Assembly: GCA_028284675.1 (NCBI GenBank)
Contig: JANQRI010000009.1
Span: forward strand, 41,691-105,690
Direction of reading: 5' to 3'
DNA from: Gammaproteobacteria bacterium
GTDB taxonomy: Bacteria; Pseudomonadota; Gammaproteobacteria; HTCC5015
Length of the DNA stretch: 64,000 nt
Positions 17,401-26,053 of the stretch are shown one piece after another. The first letter of the stretch is position 1, and each line of letters begins with the position of its first letter. The notes beneath the pieces are model-generated. The model searched no databases and was not told the origin of the DNA. It worked only from the letters and a program-made list of their open reading frames with translations. The position numbers and the translations under genes are program-made.

Positions 17401-18321
17401 GTGGCGGAAAAAGCAGTTGGCCTTAACCGGGCTTCATCGGCCGGCTGGCGCGATTACTATGAATTGACCAAGCCGCGGGTTGTCGCACTGATTGTGTTTA
17501 CTGCGGTCGTCGGTATGTTGTTATCTGTTCCGACAATAGTGCCCTGGCAGGCATTTGTATTCGGTAGTCTGGGTATTTGGTTTGCGGCTTCATCGGCAGC
17601 GGCGATCAATCACCTGGTTGACCGTAAGGCTGATGCAAATATGGCCAGGACCCGCAATCGGCCGCTGCCGCAGGGTCATATTGAAGTATTGCCGGCATTG
17701 GGCTTTGCGTTTGTGTTGGCTTTATTGTCCATGCTTATTTTGGTTTTTCTGGTTAACCCGTTAACGGCTGTTTTGACGTTTCTATCGTTGATTGGATATG
17801 CGGTGGTCTATACAATGTTTTTGAAGCGCGCAACACCGCAGAATATAGTGATCGGTGGTGCAGCCGGTGCAATGCCGCCGGTATTGGGTTGGACAGCGGT
17901 TACCGGAAGTCTGCATCCTCATGCTTTGTTATTGTTCCTGATTATTTTTGTCTGGACACCGCCGCATTTTTGGGCGCTGGCGGTGCATAAGCGAAAAGAA
18001 TATGCCGACGTCGATATTCCAATGTTACCCGTCACTCATGGTGCTGAGTTTACGCGTTTGCAGATCACCTTATACACAGTGCTACTGTTTGTTGTGACAT
18101 TGTTGCCGTTTCTGGTTGGTATGAGTGGGCAAATTTATTTGTTATCGGTTTTACTGCTTAATGCCCGATTTATTTATTTTGCGGTGAAATTGCAGCTTAC
18201 TCGTAGTGACCAGCTTGCGATGAAGATGTTTGTGTTTTCGATAACCTATTTAATGCTGTTGTTTGCTGCTTTGCTTGCAGACCATTATCTGGCACGGCTT
18301 CTATTCGGCTTGGTATCTTAG
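17401..18321 (+). CDS. cyoE: Protoheme IX farnesyltransferase (heme O synthase)
   Basis: UbiA-family membrane prenyltransferase that adds a farnesyl group to heme B, giving heme O for CtaA. The metal/diphosphate motif is seen in NHLVDRKADANMARTRNRPL. Other family features are ELTKPRVVALIVFTA at the N-terminus and FVWTPPHFWALA in the second conserved loop. It starts with GTG directly after the ctaA stop. Length 306. Confidence 0.96.
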   Translation: MAEKAVGLNRASSAGWRDYYELTKPRVVALIVFTAVVGMLLSVPTIVPWQAFVFGSLGIWFAASSAAAINHLVDRKADANMARTRNRPLPQGHIEVLPALGFAFVLALLSMLILVFLVNPLTAVLTFLSLIGYAVVYTMFLKRATPQNIVIGGAAGAMPPVLGWTAVTGSLHPHALLLFLIIFVWTPPHFWALAVHKRKEYADVDIPMLPVTHGAEFTRLQITLYTVLLFVVTLLPFLVGMSGQIYLLSVLLLNARFIYFAVKLQLTRSDQLAMKMFVFSITYLMLLFAALLADHYLARLLFGLVS

Positions 18322-18339
18322 CTGAATATTGAAAAAACG

Positions 18340-18363
18340 AAGGCACCCGAAAGTGCCTTGTTT
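18340..18363. terminator. Bidirectional rho-independent terminator between cyoE and rpoH
   Basis: Perfect 7-bp stem aaggcac/gtgcctt with loop ccgaaa, an upstream A-run (gaaaaaac) and downstream gttta. It sits between the convergent ends of cyoE and rpoH and can serve both. Confidence 0.8.
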
Positions 18364-18388
18364 ATCAGTATATGGTTAACAGTGGTGC

Positions 18389-19267
18389 TTATGTTGAGGT
18401 AAAAGCTGTCCGGAGTTTTTTGATCGCGTTGGATTCCAGTTGCCGTATTCTCTCGGCGGATACATTGTATTTGCTTGCCAACTCATGCAGTGTGGCTTTG
18501 TTGTCGTCATCCAACCAGCGAAGTTGCAGAATATCCCGGCTGCGCTCATCCAGATTTTGCAGCGCGAGATGCAGTTTATCTATATTCTGTGTGCTCCAGT
18601 CTTCCGACTCCAGTGAGGTTTCGGGATCGGCATTTGGCGCGGCCAGGTATTGTGCCGGCGCATAATGTGTTTCACTGTCATCGTTGTCATCACCCAAATC
18701 GTATGCCAGGTCATGACCGCTGAGCCGGGATTCCATCTCCATAACGGTTTTGGCCGGAACGCCAAGGTCTTTTGCGACGGTTTCAACTTCGTCTTTGCTT
18801 AACCAGCTCAGTTTCTTTTTTGCGCTACGCAATTTGAAAAATAACTTGCGCTGGGCTTTTGTCGTCGCAACTTTCACAATACGCCAGTTGCGAATGATAA
18901 ATTCGTGAATTTCCGCGCGAATCCAATGTACTGCAAATGATATCAGCCTGACGCCGACACCCGGGTCAAAGCGTTTGACTGCTTTCATTAGACCGACATT
19001 TCCTTCCTGGATCAAATCGGCCAGCGGCAGGCCATAGCCGGAGTATCCGCGTGCAACATGTACGACAAAACGCAGGTGAGCCATAATCAGTTTACGTGCG
19101 GCTTCGAGGTCATTGTGATCTTTAAGGCGAACCGCAAGCTGCTTTTCTTCTTCCGCACTCAACACCGTGATTGAGCCGACCTGCGCGATATATGAGTCCA
19201 CGCTGCTCGTGGACAGGCCGGTGGGCAATGCCCCCATGTCGATTGTGGTTAAAGCTGTTGATGTCAT
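18389..19267 (-). CDS. rpoH: Heat-shock sigma factor RpoH (sigma-32)
   Basis: Alternative sigma factor that directs RNA polymerase to heat-shock promoters. Sigma region 2 (LIQEGNVGLMKAVKRFDP, SFAVHWIRAEIHEFI), the RpoH box (QRKLFFKLR) and the region 4 helix-turn-helix (LHELASKYNVSAERIRQLES) are all present. A TTG at 19276 gives a slightly longer frame, but AAGGAGG lies 9-10 nt before the ATG at 19267, so that start is preferred (292 residues). A perfect CIRCE inverted repeat lies 52 nt upstream, suggesting repression of rpoH by HrcA. Confidence 0.97.
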   Translation of the reverse strand: MTSTALTTIDMGALPTGLSTSSVDSYIAQVGSITVLSAEEEKQLAVRLKDHNDLEAARKLIMAHLRFVVHVARGYSGYGLPLADLIQEGNVGLMKAVKRFDPGVGVRLISFAVHWIRAEIHEFIIRNWRIVKVATTKAQRKLFFKLRSAKKKLSWLSKDEVETVAKDLGVPAKTVMEMESRLSGHDLAYDLGDDNDDSETHYAPAQYLAAPNADPETSLESEDWSTQNIDKLHLALQNLDERSRDILQLRWLDDDNKATLHELASKYNVSAERIRQLESNAIKKLRTAFTST

Positions 19268-19318
19268 TGACGCCAATCCTCCTTAAACGGCCGATGATTT
19301 TAGCATAGATTTACATTT

Positions 19319-19345
19319 TTAGCACTCGCTGCGTTAGAGTGCTAA
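19319..19345 (-). promoter_or_regulatory. CIRCE element (HrcA operator) upstream of rpoH
   Basis: TTAGCACTC, nine bases, then GAGTGCTAA: an exact match to the CIRCE consensus bound by the heat-sensitive repressor HrcA. It lies 52 nt before the rpoH start and about 70 nt after the start side of the next gene, phhB, whose stop is at 19416 on the same strand, so it can only act on rpoH. This would connect the HrcA and sigma-32 circuits. Confidence 0.92.
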
Positions 19346-19415
19346 TGTCGGCTGGAGTTCATCAAACTGAATGGCGCATATAGGATTATTGTTCTTATAT
19401 ATGATGGTCTTGCGT

Positions 19416-19754
19416 TTAGAAGCTTAATTCGCCGGTTTTTGCGGCCATAATAAAGTCGTTTTTATGTAAGCCTTTGATTTTATGGGTCCACCAGCTGACT
19501 GTTACTTTTCCCCATTCGGTTAGGATGGCAGGGTGGTGGCCGTTTTCCTCAGCGAGTTGGCCGATTTTGTTGGTGAATTCCAGCGATTCGACAAAGTTTT
19601 TGAATGTGAATGTACGTGAAAGCTGTTTGACCCCATCGATCACCGTAAGCTGCCAACCAGGTAGCTCTGGTAGCAGTTTTTCTATTTCATCTTCGTTAAG
19701 CCGTGGCGCATCTGCACGGCAGGCTTCGCAGCTTAGGGTTTTTAGTTCGCTCAA
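19416..19754 (-). CDS. phhB: 4a-hydroxytetrahydrobiopterin dehydratase (pterin carbinolamine dehydratase)
   Basis: Small cytosolic enzyme (112 residues) that dehydrates 4a-hydroxytetrahydropterin to recycle the cofactor of phenylalanine hydroxylase. The family motif is EENGHHPAI, followed by VTVSWWTHKIKGLHKNDF. The N-terminus carries LSCEACRADAPRLNEDEI, typical of the bacterial group. No phenylalanine hydroxylase gene is visible nearby, so a housekeeping molybdopterin-related role cannot be excluded. Confidence 0.93.
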   Translation of the reverse strand: MSELKTLSCEACRADAPRLNEDEIEKLLPELPGWQLTVIDGVKQLSRTFTFKNFVESLEFTNKIGQLAEENGHHPAILTEWGKVTVSWWTHKIKGLHKNDFIMAAKTGELSF

Positions 19755-19812
19755 GGGCGTCTCCAGAAAAGTGCTGGTTTTGATAAAGCTTTGTTTTTAA
19801 ATAAAATTTTGT

Positions 19813-20538
19813 TTATTGCGCTGGTTGCAAATTGGTTGCCAGGCTGTCGCGTTCGGTCGCTGACTGCTCGTCTTCAGCTGCCGCTTCTTCATTATTGCCT
19901 TCAGGGTCCGGGTTTTTGAGTTCGCGAAATCGCTTCAGATAGGCTTCAAACTGAGTTTCGGTTTTGGCACGTTTTTGTTGCTTGGCTTTAATAAAATCAC
20001 GGTTTTTGGCAAATTGCTGTTCAAGTTTTGAAAGTTTTTTTGTTAGGTTTTCAGGTACTTCCCTGTTGTTGCTTGCTATATCGTTGATGCTGGCTTTGGT
20101 GCTTTTTATTTGCTTGGTCAGGCGGGAATTATTGCCTTCAGTGATCTTGATCAGCGAGTCGATTGAACCTAGGCGGTCGTCACGGGCCATGAGTAAATCC
20201 CGTTCGGTTGTGAAGGTATCCAGAAGTATTTGGTCCTGCATTCTTGCTTTTGCGGCTTTTTCAGCCGCAGCGCGGCGTTTTTGTTTTTCCGCTTCCAGAG
20301 CCAGGCGTTCAGCTTCACGCTCTTGGTCGGTTTTGGCGCGATTGACACTTTTTGTCATAATACCGCGCTCATTTAGTTCATCATGTGCCTTTTTTGAAGA
20401 GTCGGGCGGCAGTTTGTCGCTGTAATGCACGGTTCCGTGCTCATCAACCCATTTATACATTTTGGCTGCCATGACCGGCTGCCCGGCACAGGCAACGGTT
20501 AGCGTAATAATAGTTGCCAGTTTTAGTGTGTTCATCAT
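19813..20538 (-). CDS. DUF4124-domain periplasmic coiled-coil protein
   Basis: Exported protein of unknown function. It has a signal peptide (about residues 1-24, ending VMAA), then a DUF4124 segment (KMYKWVDEHGTVHYSDKLPP), and then some 150 residues of charged heptad-rich helix. The C-terminus is acidic. The ATG at 20538 has a good ribosome-binding site (ggag, 6 nt away); a second ATG follows immediately. DUF4124 proteins are abundant in gammaproteobacteria and often sit next to cell-envelope genes, but nothing here points to a specific partner. Confidence 0.85.
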   Translation of the reverse strand: MMNTLKLATIITLTVACAGQPVMAAKMYKWVDEHGTVHYSDKLPPDSSKKAHDELNERGIMTKSVNRAKTDQEREAERLALEAEKQKRRAAAEKAAKARMQDQILLDTFTTERDLLMARDDRLGSIDSLIKITEGNNSRLTKQIKSTKASINDIASNNREVPENLTKKLSKLEQQFAKNRDFIKAKQQKRAKTETQFEAYLKRFRELKNPDPEGNNEEAAAEDEQSATERDSLATNLQPAQ

Positions 20539-20991
20539 CTTACACTCCGCTCAGAGCAGTTTTATGAAACCTATCTCAAAATACTGTGCTTGATAATACT
20601 TCGTTAAAAGCTCGCTCAAAATGCTCATTTAGTACCGATAAACTCAATTTTTGAGTCGTTCTCGATTTTATTCCCGATGAAATTCTACCTCCCCCTTCCA
20701 TGGGGTCGTAACTCCTCCATCCCTGGAGTTGTCTCCTTGATTATACGCCGGGCTCTGCCCAGCGCACTTTTGTCTCGTCTTATCTGCGCTCGCGACATTT
20801 TGAGCCAGGTTTAAATAAAACTGACGAAGAAACAGCGCAAATATGCAGTTTCATTGCAGCTGGCTACAGTCCGGCAAGATAACTGCTCATAATCCTGACG
20901 CAAAAACTATGCCGGGTAATATGGCCGTGATTCCGATATCTCATCGGATATTGCATTACTATCGGTACCAACCGTGATCACTTTATTCCGG
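20539..20991. other. Intergenic region with possible dispersed repeat
   Basis: About 450 nt without a credible gene between the DUF4124 gene and pyrE, both on the minus strand. It contains the hairpin aactcc/ggagtt near 20710-20731 and an inverted repeat tccgat/atcgga near 20932-20948. The section ctcaaaatgctcatttagta around 20616-20635 reads like a family of intergenic repeats I have seen in other gammaproteobacteria. I cannot confirm that here. Confidence 0.3.
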
Positions 20992-21633
20992 TCAGGTGCC
21001 ATATTCTGCCTGATAGGCTTCGATGGCTTTTAAGTGCTGGCTATAGTCCTGTCTTGATCGGGTAAACTCTAGCAAATCCCCCAGGTTGGCGATACTGATC
21101 ACCGGAATATTGTGATTTGTCTCCACTTCCTGGATCGCGGATCGTTTTCCGCTACTGCGTTCCTGTCGATTTAATGCGATGACGACGCCGACAGGCTCGG
21201 CGCCGGCGGATACTATTTCGGCGAGCGCCTGATTGATCGCGGTTCCGGCGGTTATCACATCGTCAATAATGAGTATGCGGCCCTGCAGTGGGGCGCCAAT
21301 GAAATTGCCGCCTTCGCCATGTGACTTGGTTTCTTTGCGATTGAATGCATAATGCAGATCTTTATTATGTTGGTCAGCCAAAGCGATTGCGGTAGCCGTC
21401 GCCAGAGGTATCCCTTTATAGGCCGGGCCGAATAACAGGTCAAAGTTTATGTCTGATTTAATAATTGCCTCTGCATAAAATCGGCCCAGTTCGCGAATAG
21501 CGTGGCCGCTGTGAAACAGTCCGGCGTTGAAAAAGTAAGGGCTTTTTCGCCCCGATTTAAGCGTAAACTCTCCGAATTGCAGCACGTTGTGGCTAATAGC
21601 AAATTCCAGAAAAGCTTCTGTGTAGTTTTGCAT
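20992..21633 (-). CDS. pyrE: Orotate phosphoribosyltransferase
   Basis: Pyrimidine biosynthesis enzyme that joins orotate to PRPP, giving orotidine 5'-phosphate. The PRPP loop is ILIIDDVITAGTAINQA, and the N-terminal GEFTLKSGRKSPYFFNAGLF and GPAYKGIPLATATAIAL are typical. Length 213. It is divergent from an exonuclease III-family gene, the arrangement seen for crc and pyrE in Pseudomonas. Confidence 0.97.
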   Translation of the reverse strand: MQNYTEAFLEFAISHNVLQFGEFTLKSGRKSPYFFNAGLFHSGHAIRELGRFYAEAIIKSDINFDLLFGPAYKGIPLATATAIALADQHNKDLHYAFNRKETKSHGEGGNFIGAPLQGRILIIDDVITAGTAINQALAEIVSAGAEPVGVVIALNRQERSSGKRSAIQEVETNHNIPVISIANLGDLLEFTRSRQDYSQHLKAIEAYQAEYGT

Positions 21634-21713
21634 TTTTTTAAGATATCAATTAAGAATAATGAAGCAGTCATGCTAAAGTACTGACCTTCGATTCACAACC
21701 ACTTTAAATGTAC

Positions 21714-22487
21714 ATGCGAGTTATTTCTCTCAATGCCAATGGTATACGTTCGGCAGCACGAAAAGGTTTTTTTGAATGGCTGAAAAAGCAGGATGCTGAT
21801 CTGGTATGTATCCAGGAAACCAAAGCTCAGGAGCATCAGCTTACCGATGATGTTTTTTATCCTGCTGGTTATCACTGTTATTACCATGATGCAGAGAAAA
21901 AGGGTTATAGCGGTGTTGCGCTATACAGTAAGGCAAAACCCAAGAAGGTGATTGTCGGGCTGGGTTCTGATGAGTTTGATAGAGAAGGACGTTATCTGGA
22001 AGTTTGTTTTGAACGGTTATCCGTTGTTTCTTTATATTTGCCTTCCGGTTCTTCCAGCGAAGAGCGTCAACAGGCAAAATTCCGGTTTCTGGATTTGTTT
22101 ATGCCTTATCTTCAGAAACTCAGGCGACGACGGCGTGAATATATTCTGTGTGGTGACTGGAATATCGCGCATAAAAAAATCGATTTGAAGAACTGGCGCG
22201 GTAATCAGAAAAACTCCGGTTTTTTACCGGAGGAGCGTGCCTGGCTTGATGAGTTGTTTGATCGCGTTGGTTATGTTGATGCATTCCGTCTTGTGAATGC
22301 AGAGCCGGATCAATACACCTGGTGGTCGAATCGTGGGCAGGCCTGGGCAAAGAATGTGGGTTGGCGTATTGATTATCAGATTATCACCCCAGGTTTGCGT
22401 GATAAGGTTGATGCTGTGTCCATTTACAAGGAGCAGCGCTTTTCTGATCATGCGCCACTGATTATGGACTACCGTATTACGACATGA
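21714..22487 (+). CDS. Exodeoxyribonuclease III, Crc-like subgroup with intact active site
   Basis: Mg-dependent AP endonuclease/3'-5' exonuclease of the EEP fold. Catalytic residues look intact: glutamate in CIQETKAQ, GDWNIAH, and the terminal SDHAPL. The sequence closely resembles Pseudomonas Crc (RRRREYI, DLKNWRG, ERAWLDE, LGWRxDYQ-like segments). Crc itself has lost these residues and acts in Hfq-dependent catabolite repression. The gene is beside pyrE, as crc is. Here enzymatic activity is expected. The ATG at 21714 (MRVISLN) matches the family start; an ATG two codons earlier is also possible. It overlaps ampG by 4 nt. Confidence 0.9.
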   Translation: MRVISLNANGIRSAARKGFFEWLKKQDADLVCIQETKAQEHQLTDDVFYPAGYHCYYHDAEKKGYSGVALYSKAKPKKVIVGLGSDEFDREGRYLEVCFERLSVVSLYLPSGSSSEERQQAKFRFLDLFMPYLQKLRRRRREYILCGDWNIAHKKIDLKNWRGNQKNSGFLPEERAWLDELFDRVGYVDAFRLVNAEPDQYTWWSNRGQAWAKNVGWRIDYQIITPGLRDKVDAVSIYKEQRFSDHAPLIMDYRITT

Positions 22488-23875
22488 CGTTGGTCGCCCG
22501 TTCCAATCAAGTCAGCTGGTCTGAGGCTTTCAAGGTTTATCGCAAGCCCCGGGTTATCGGGATGATGTTTCTCGGTTTTGCGGCCGGCCTGCCTTACATG
22601 CTGGTGTTTTCAACATTGTTCACCTGGTTGCGAGAGGAAGGGGTCAGCAGGACACTGATCGGTTTTTTCTCCTGGGTGGGTATTACGTTTTCGATCAAGT
22701 TTTTATGGGCCCCGGTAGTGGACAGGTTCTCTTTGCCGGTGATCACTGCAAAGCTGGGTAAACGCAGAAGCTGGATTTTATTGGGGCAGCTGGGTATCGC
22801 CTGCGGTTTGGTGTTGATGGCGTTTTTAGACCCTAAAACCCAGTTGGAGTGGATTGCCGTATCTGCGCTGCTGGTCGCGTTTTCTTCGGCAACCCAGGAT
22901 ATCGCGGTGGATGCTTACCGGATTGAGGCAGTGTCTGAAGAATTGCAGGGCGCAATGTCCGCAAGTTATTTATTTGGCTACCGGGTTGCGCTATTAACGT
23001 CTTATACCGGCGCTTTGTTTATTGCGGCTGCGGTTGGCTGGATGAATGCGTATTTGATTATGGCTGCGCTGATGGCAGTGGGTATATTGACGGTGCTTAT
23101 TATCCGTGAGCCGGAGGCTCGGGGTACCAAAGCAGCAATGGCTTTGGAAGAGGGGGTGCACCGGTTTTTTAAACGTTATGTTTATCGTGATATAAAATTT
23201 CCGGCGAAAGTTAATGATCTGTTGGGCTGGATGGAGCGTGCGATTGCGTCACCGTTGGCGGAGTTTTTTTCCCGCCATGGGCTATGGCTGGCGTTGGTAA
23301 CGCTTTTTTTGGTCGCCATGTTCAGGGTCAGTGATATTGTTATGGGAAATATGGCGAGTCTTTTATACATCGACCTGGGTTTCAGCAAGCAGGAGATCGG
23401 CAGTATTACCGGTGCTTATGGTCTAGTAATGACTCTGTTAGGCGCCGCGTTTGGGGGTGTCGCGGTGGTGCGTTACCGGATTTTAGCACTCATGCTTGTG
23501 GGCGCACTGTTGGTTGCAGCCACTAATTTGTTGTTTGCGTACCTGTCGACCCGTGGCGCGGATTTGTTTGTGCTAACACTGGTCATCAGTGCGGATAATT
23601 TTGTCGGTGGTTTTGCGGTTGCGGTGTTTATTGCTTATTTATCCGGTTTGACCAATGTTGCATATACTGCGACTCAGTATGCATTATTCAGTTCGTTGAT
23701 GACCCTGCCGGGGAAACTGATCAGTGGATATTCCGGTCGCATTGTCGATGCTGAGGGTTATGTGTTTTTCTTTGTGTATGCGTCGCTGCTGGGGTTGCCG
23801 GCAATTCTGCTGATCGTTTATTTGATGTTGCGTGAAAAAAATACGGCGCAGAAGAATGCGCTTTCATCCAGTTAG
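22484..23875 (+). CDS. ampG: AmpG-family muropeptide permease (MFS)
   Basis: Major-facilitator transporter that brings anhydro-muropeptides from the periplasm into the cytoplasm for peptidoglycan recycling. About 12-14 hydrophobic segments span 463 residues. Typical AmpG stretches are MMFLGFAAGLPYMLVFSTL, SIKFLWAPVVDRF, and SATQDIAVDAYRIE. The start overlaps the exonuclease stop (atga). The 3' end overlaps the convergent hemD by 4 nt. Confidence 0.92.
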   Translation: MTLVARSNQVSWSEAFKVYRKPRVIGMMFLGFAAGLPYMLVFSTLFTWLREEGVSRTLIGFFSWVGITFSIKFLWAPVVDRFSLPVITAKLGKRRSWILLGQLGIACGLVLMAFLDPKTQLEWIAVSALLVAFSSATQDIAVDAYRIEAVSEELQGAMSASYLFGYRVALLTSYTGALFIAAAVGWMNAYLIMAALMAVGILTVLIIREPEARGTKAAMALEEGVHRFFKRYVYRDIKFPAKVNDLLGWMERAIASPLAEFFSRHGLWLALVTLFLVAMFRVSDIVMGNMASLLYIDLGFSKQEIGSITGAYGLVMTLLGAAFGGVAVVRYRILALMLVGALLVAATNLLFAYLSTRGADLFVLTLVISADNFVGGFAVAVFIAYLSGLTNVAYTATQYALFSSLMTLPGKLISGYSGRIVDAEGYVFFFVYASLLGLPAILLIVYLMLREKNTAQKNALSSS

Positions 23876-24702
23876 TTTGTGTTGAATTTTTCCACCAATT
23901 TGGAAACCATCGGCTTCATAAAATAGGATTCCTCAGGCATCAGGTCAACGCGTATCGATGCTTTTTCAAGCTCTGCCGCGACCACCGGTCCAACCGCTGC
24001 GACCGTGGTTGATTGCAATGCCTGGGCAAGTATTGTTGATTTGCCGGTTTTTTCCGCGACATCGCGTAAACGTTTCAATTGTGGTTTGCTGGTAAACGCA
24101 ATCGCGTCGATTTTGCCGGCGGCCAGCTGATCTATTAATGTTTCAACCTGTTGCTGCTCGCTGTCTGACGCGTATACATAAGGGGCGACCGTCGCCGGCT
24201 GAATGCCTTTTCGATTCAGGTATTCGATTAGCTTGGTATTGGGGTCGCTGCCGTAAAGCTGTACCGCAACGTGTCTGCCACTTAAATTGAGCTGCTCCAG
24301 TGTTAGTATTACGCCATCGGTGGTTGGCGCTTCGGCAAGTAAATCCGTTTTCAGGCCGAGACTCCTGAGTGCCTGTCCGGGTTTGGGGCCGCGGGCTATC
24401 TTACGCATACGTTGCAATGCTTCAAGGAAGGCGGTTTGTTTGTTGATCCTCTCGGCAAACCCATATAATCGCCGGATACCTTCTCCGGTCAGAATTATAA
24501 AATCGTCATAGGGTTCGTTAATACAGTTTTCCAGCCAATCATAGACCGGTTGTGGCTCAGGGGTGTCCAGGATAGTGACCAAAGGGCAGCGTATGACCTC
24601 GGCGCCGCGTTTTTCGAGCATATTGGCCAGAATGTTCAGCTGCCGGCTTTCCGGTAGCGCAATTACCCGGTTCGACAGTTCATCGGAGATTTTTTCGGTC
24701 AT
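23872..24702 (-). CDS. hemD: Uroporphyrinogen-III synthase family protein
   Basis: Two-domain protein of 276 residues that closes and inverts hydroxymethylbilane to uroporphyrinogen III, the substrate of HemE. Recognisable parts are RVIALPESRQLNILANML at the start, DDFIILTGEGIRRL, GPKPGQALRSLGLKTD and IDAIAFTSKPQLKRL. It is not beside hemC or hemX/hemY as in enterics. It could therefore be the sole HemD relocated, or a second HemD-like protein; the sequence does not decide. It ends inside the last codons of ampG. Confidence 0.85.
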   Translation of the reverse strand: MTEKISDELSNRVIALPESRQLNILANMLEKRGAEVIRCPLVTILDTPEPQPVYDWLENCINEPYDDFIILTGEGIRRLYGFAERINKQTAFLEALQRMRKIARGPKPGQALRSLGLKTDLLAEAPTTDGVILTLEQLNLSGRHVAVQLYGSDPNTKLIEYLNRKGIQPATVAPYVYASDSEQQQVETLIDQLAAGKIDAIAFTSKPQLKRLRDVAEKTGKSTILAQALQSTTVAAVGPVVAAELEKASIRVDLMPEESYFMKPMVSKLVEKFNTN

Positions 24703-24862
24703 TGTTCGCTTTAGTGTAGTGTCTGTATAGCCGTTTGTCGGTAATTAACGCTCGCAAATCAGATAATTTTTATTGTAAAGTGTAGCCATCAATTAAAATA
24801 ACACATCGCACCTGTTTGAAAGCATAATAAGTAAGTCCTCTCCGGGGATTATAGATGGGCCC

Positions 24863-26041
24863 ATGAAGTTATTGAATAAAAAACCCGGCAAAATTACGCC
24901 AAAGATTCTTGCTGAACAAACAGAGTTTTGTTTCGATGTTTTTCCGGTTACCGGCTCGATGCATGTTATTGCCGTGATTGTTATTGGATTCCTGGTATGG
25001 ACTGAAGTGGATCGTTTCGATGCGGGTTACTGGTTTAGTGCGGCTTTACTGATTATTTTTGCCAGATTTGCTTTATATTACTTTTATAAGTCATTTGCGG
25101 ACAGGTTCCTGAGCCCCACCTGGTGGTACCGGATGTTTTTGCTGGGTGCATTTGCGTCAGCGGTATTGATGTGTTTTGCAGGGCTGGTTTTTTTTCCTGA
25201 CTTTATGCTGACAAGTCAGATGGTATTTACCTTATTAACAATCGGTATCGTCAGCGGTGCATTGCCGGTGCTGGCAACTGACCTAAAGTTTTATATTGTC
25301 TATGTGGGGCTAAACATCATTCCGATTGCATTGGTTAATATGGCCAATGAGCAGATAGCTATTAAGCTGGTCGGTGCATTGACGTTTGTGTTTATTGGTA
25401 TGTTGATGCTGTCGGGCTATCTGTTTAGCCGTACTTTATTTGACAGTCTGGTATATCGATACCGTTCTGAGTTGTTGGCCGAACGTTTGCAGGTGGCTAA
25501 TAACCGTTTATCTTCGGCGAATCAGGAATTGCAGGAGATTTCCACAACGGATGAACTGACCGGAACATTTAACCGGCGTTATTTTAATCAACGGTTTGAG
25601 GAAGTCTGGGCTGACCATTTACGGGAAGGCCATATGCTTTCAGCAGTGATGATTGATGTGGATTATTTTAAAATTTATAACGATAATTTTGGTCATTTAC
25701 AGGGTGATTATTGTTTGAAGCGCCTGGCTCAGGAAATTATGGAAGTGATTTGCAGGCCGCGTGATTTTGTGGCGCGTTTCGGTGGAGAGGAGTTCATAAT
25801 ATTACTGCCGAACACCGATCTGGAGGGTGCAAAAGAGATATGCGCACGGATACATAATCGGGTTGCCCAACTCGCGATTCCGCATAAACGCACAGATAAC
25901 ATCCGCCGTGTGACGGTCAGTATTGGAGGTGCCGTGGTGTTACCGACCCAGGATTTTTCAACTGACCAGTTTCTACAAAAGGTCGATCGTGCGCTTTATC
26001 AGGCCAAAAGAAGCGGTCGTAATACCACGGTATTTGCCTGA
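24863..26041 (+). CDS. Membrane diguanylate cyclase (GGDEF)
   Basis: Makes the second messenger c-di-GMP from two GTP. The N-terminal 200 residues hold about six membrane helices with no recognised sensor family. A short coiled segment then leads to a GGDEF domain from about residue 225. The active motif GGEEF is at residues 307-311, and the inhibitory site RxxD (RPRD) lies five residues before it, so product inhibition is expected. It shares architecture with the gene at 59.5 kb. A Rieske protein gene follows after 12 nt. Confidence 0.93.
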   Translation: MKLLNKKPGKITPKILAEQTEFCFDVFPVTGSMHVIAVIVIGFLVWTEVDRFDAGYWFSAALLIIFARFALYYFYKSFADRFLSPTWWYRMFLLGAFASAVLMCFAGLVFFPDFMLTSQMVFTLLTIGIVSGALPVLATDLKFYIVYVGLNIIPIALVNMANEQIAIKLVGALTFVFIGMLMLSGYLFSRTLFDSLVYRYRSELLAERLQVANNRLSSANQELQEISTTDELTGTFNRRYFNQRFEEVWADHLREGHMLSAVMIDVDYFKIYNDNFGHLQGDYCLKRLAQEIMEVICRPRDFVARFGGEEFIILLPNTDLEGAKEICARIHNRVAQLAIPHKRTDNIRRVTVSIGGAVVLPTQDFSTDQFLQKVDRALYQAKRSGRNTTVFA

Positions 26042-26053
26042 GGGCCGATTATA

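Noticed and set aside
19964..20425. 153-codon frame antisense to the DUF4124 gene
   Set aside because: Shadow of a charged coiled-coil gene; the minus-strand gene has signal peptide, domain and ribosome-binding site.
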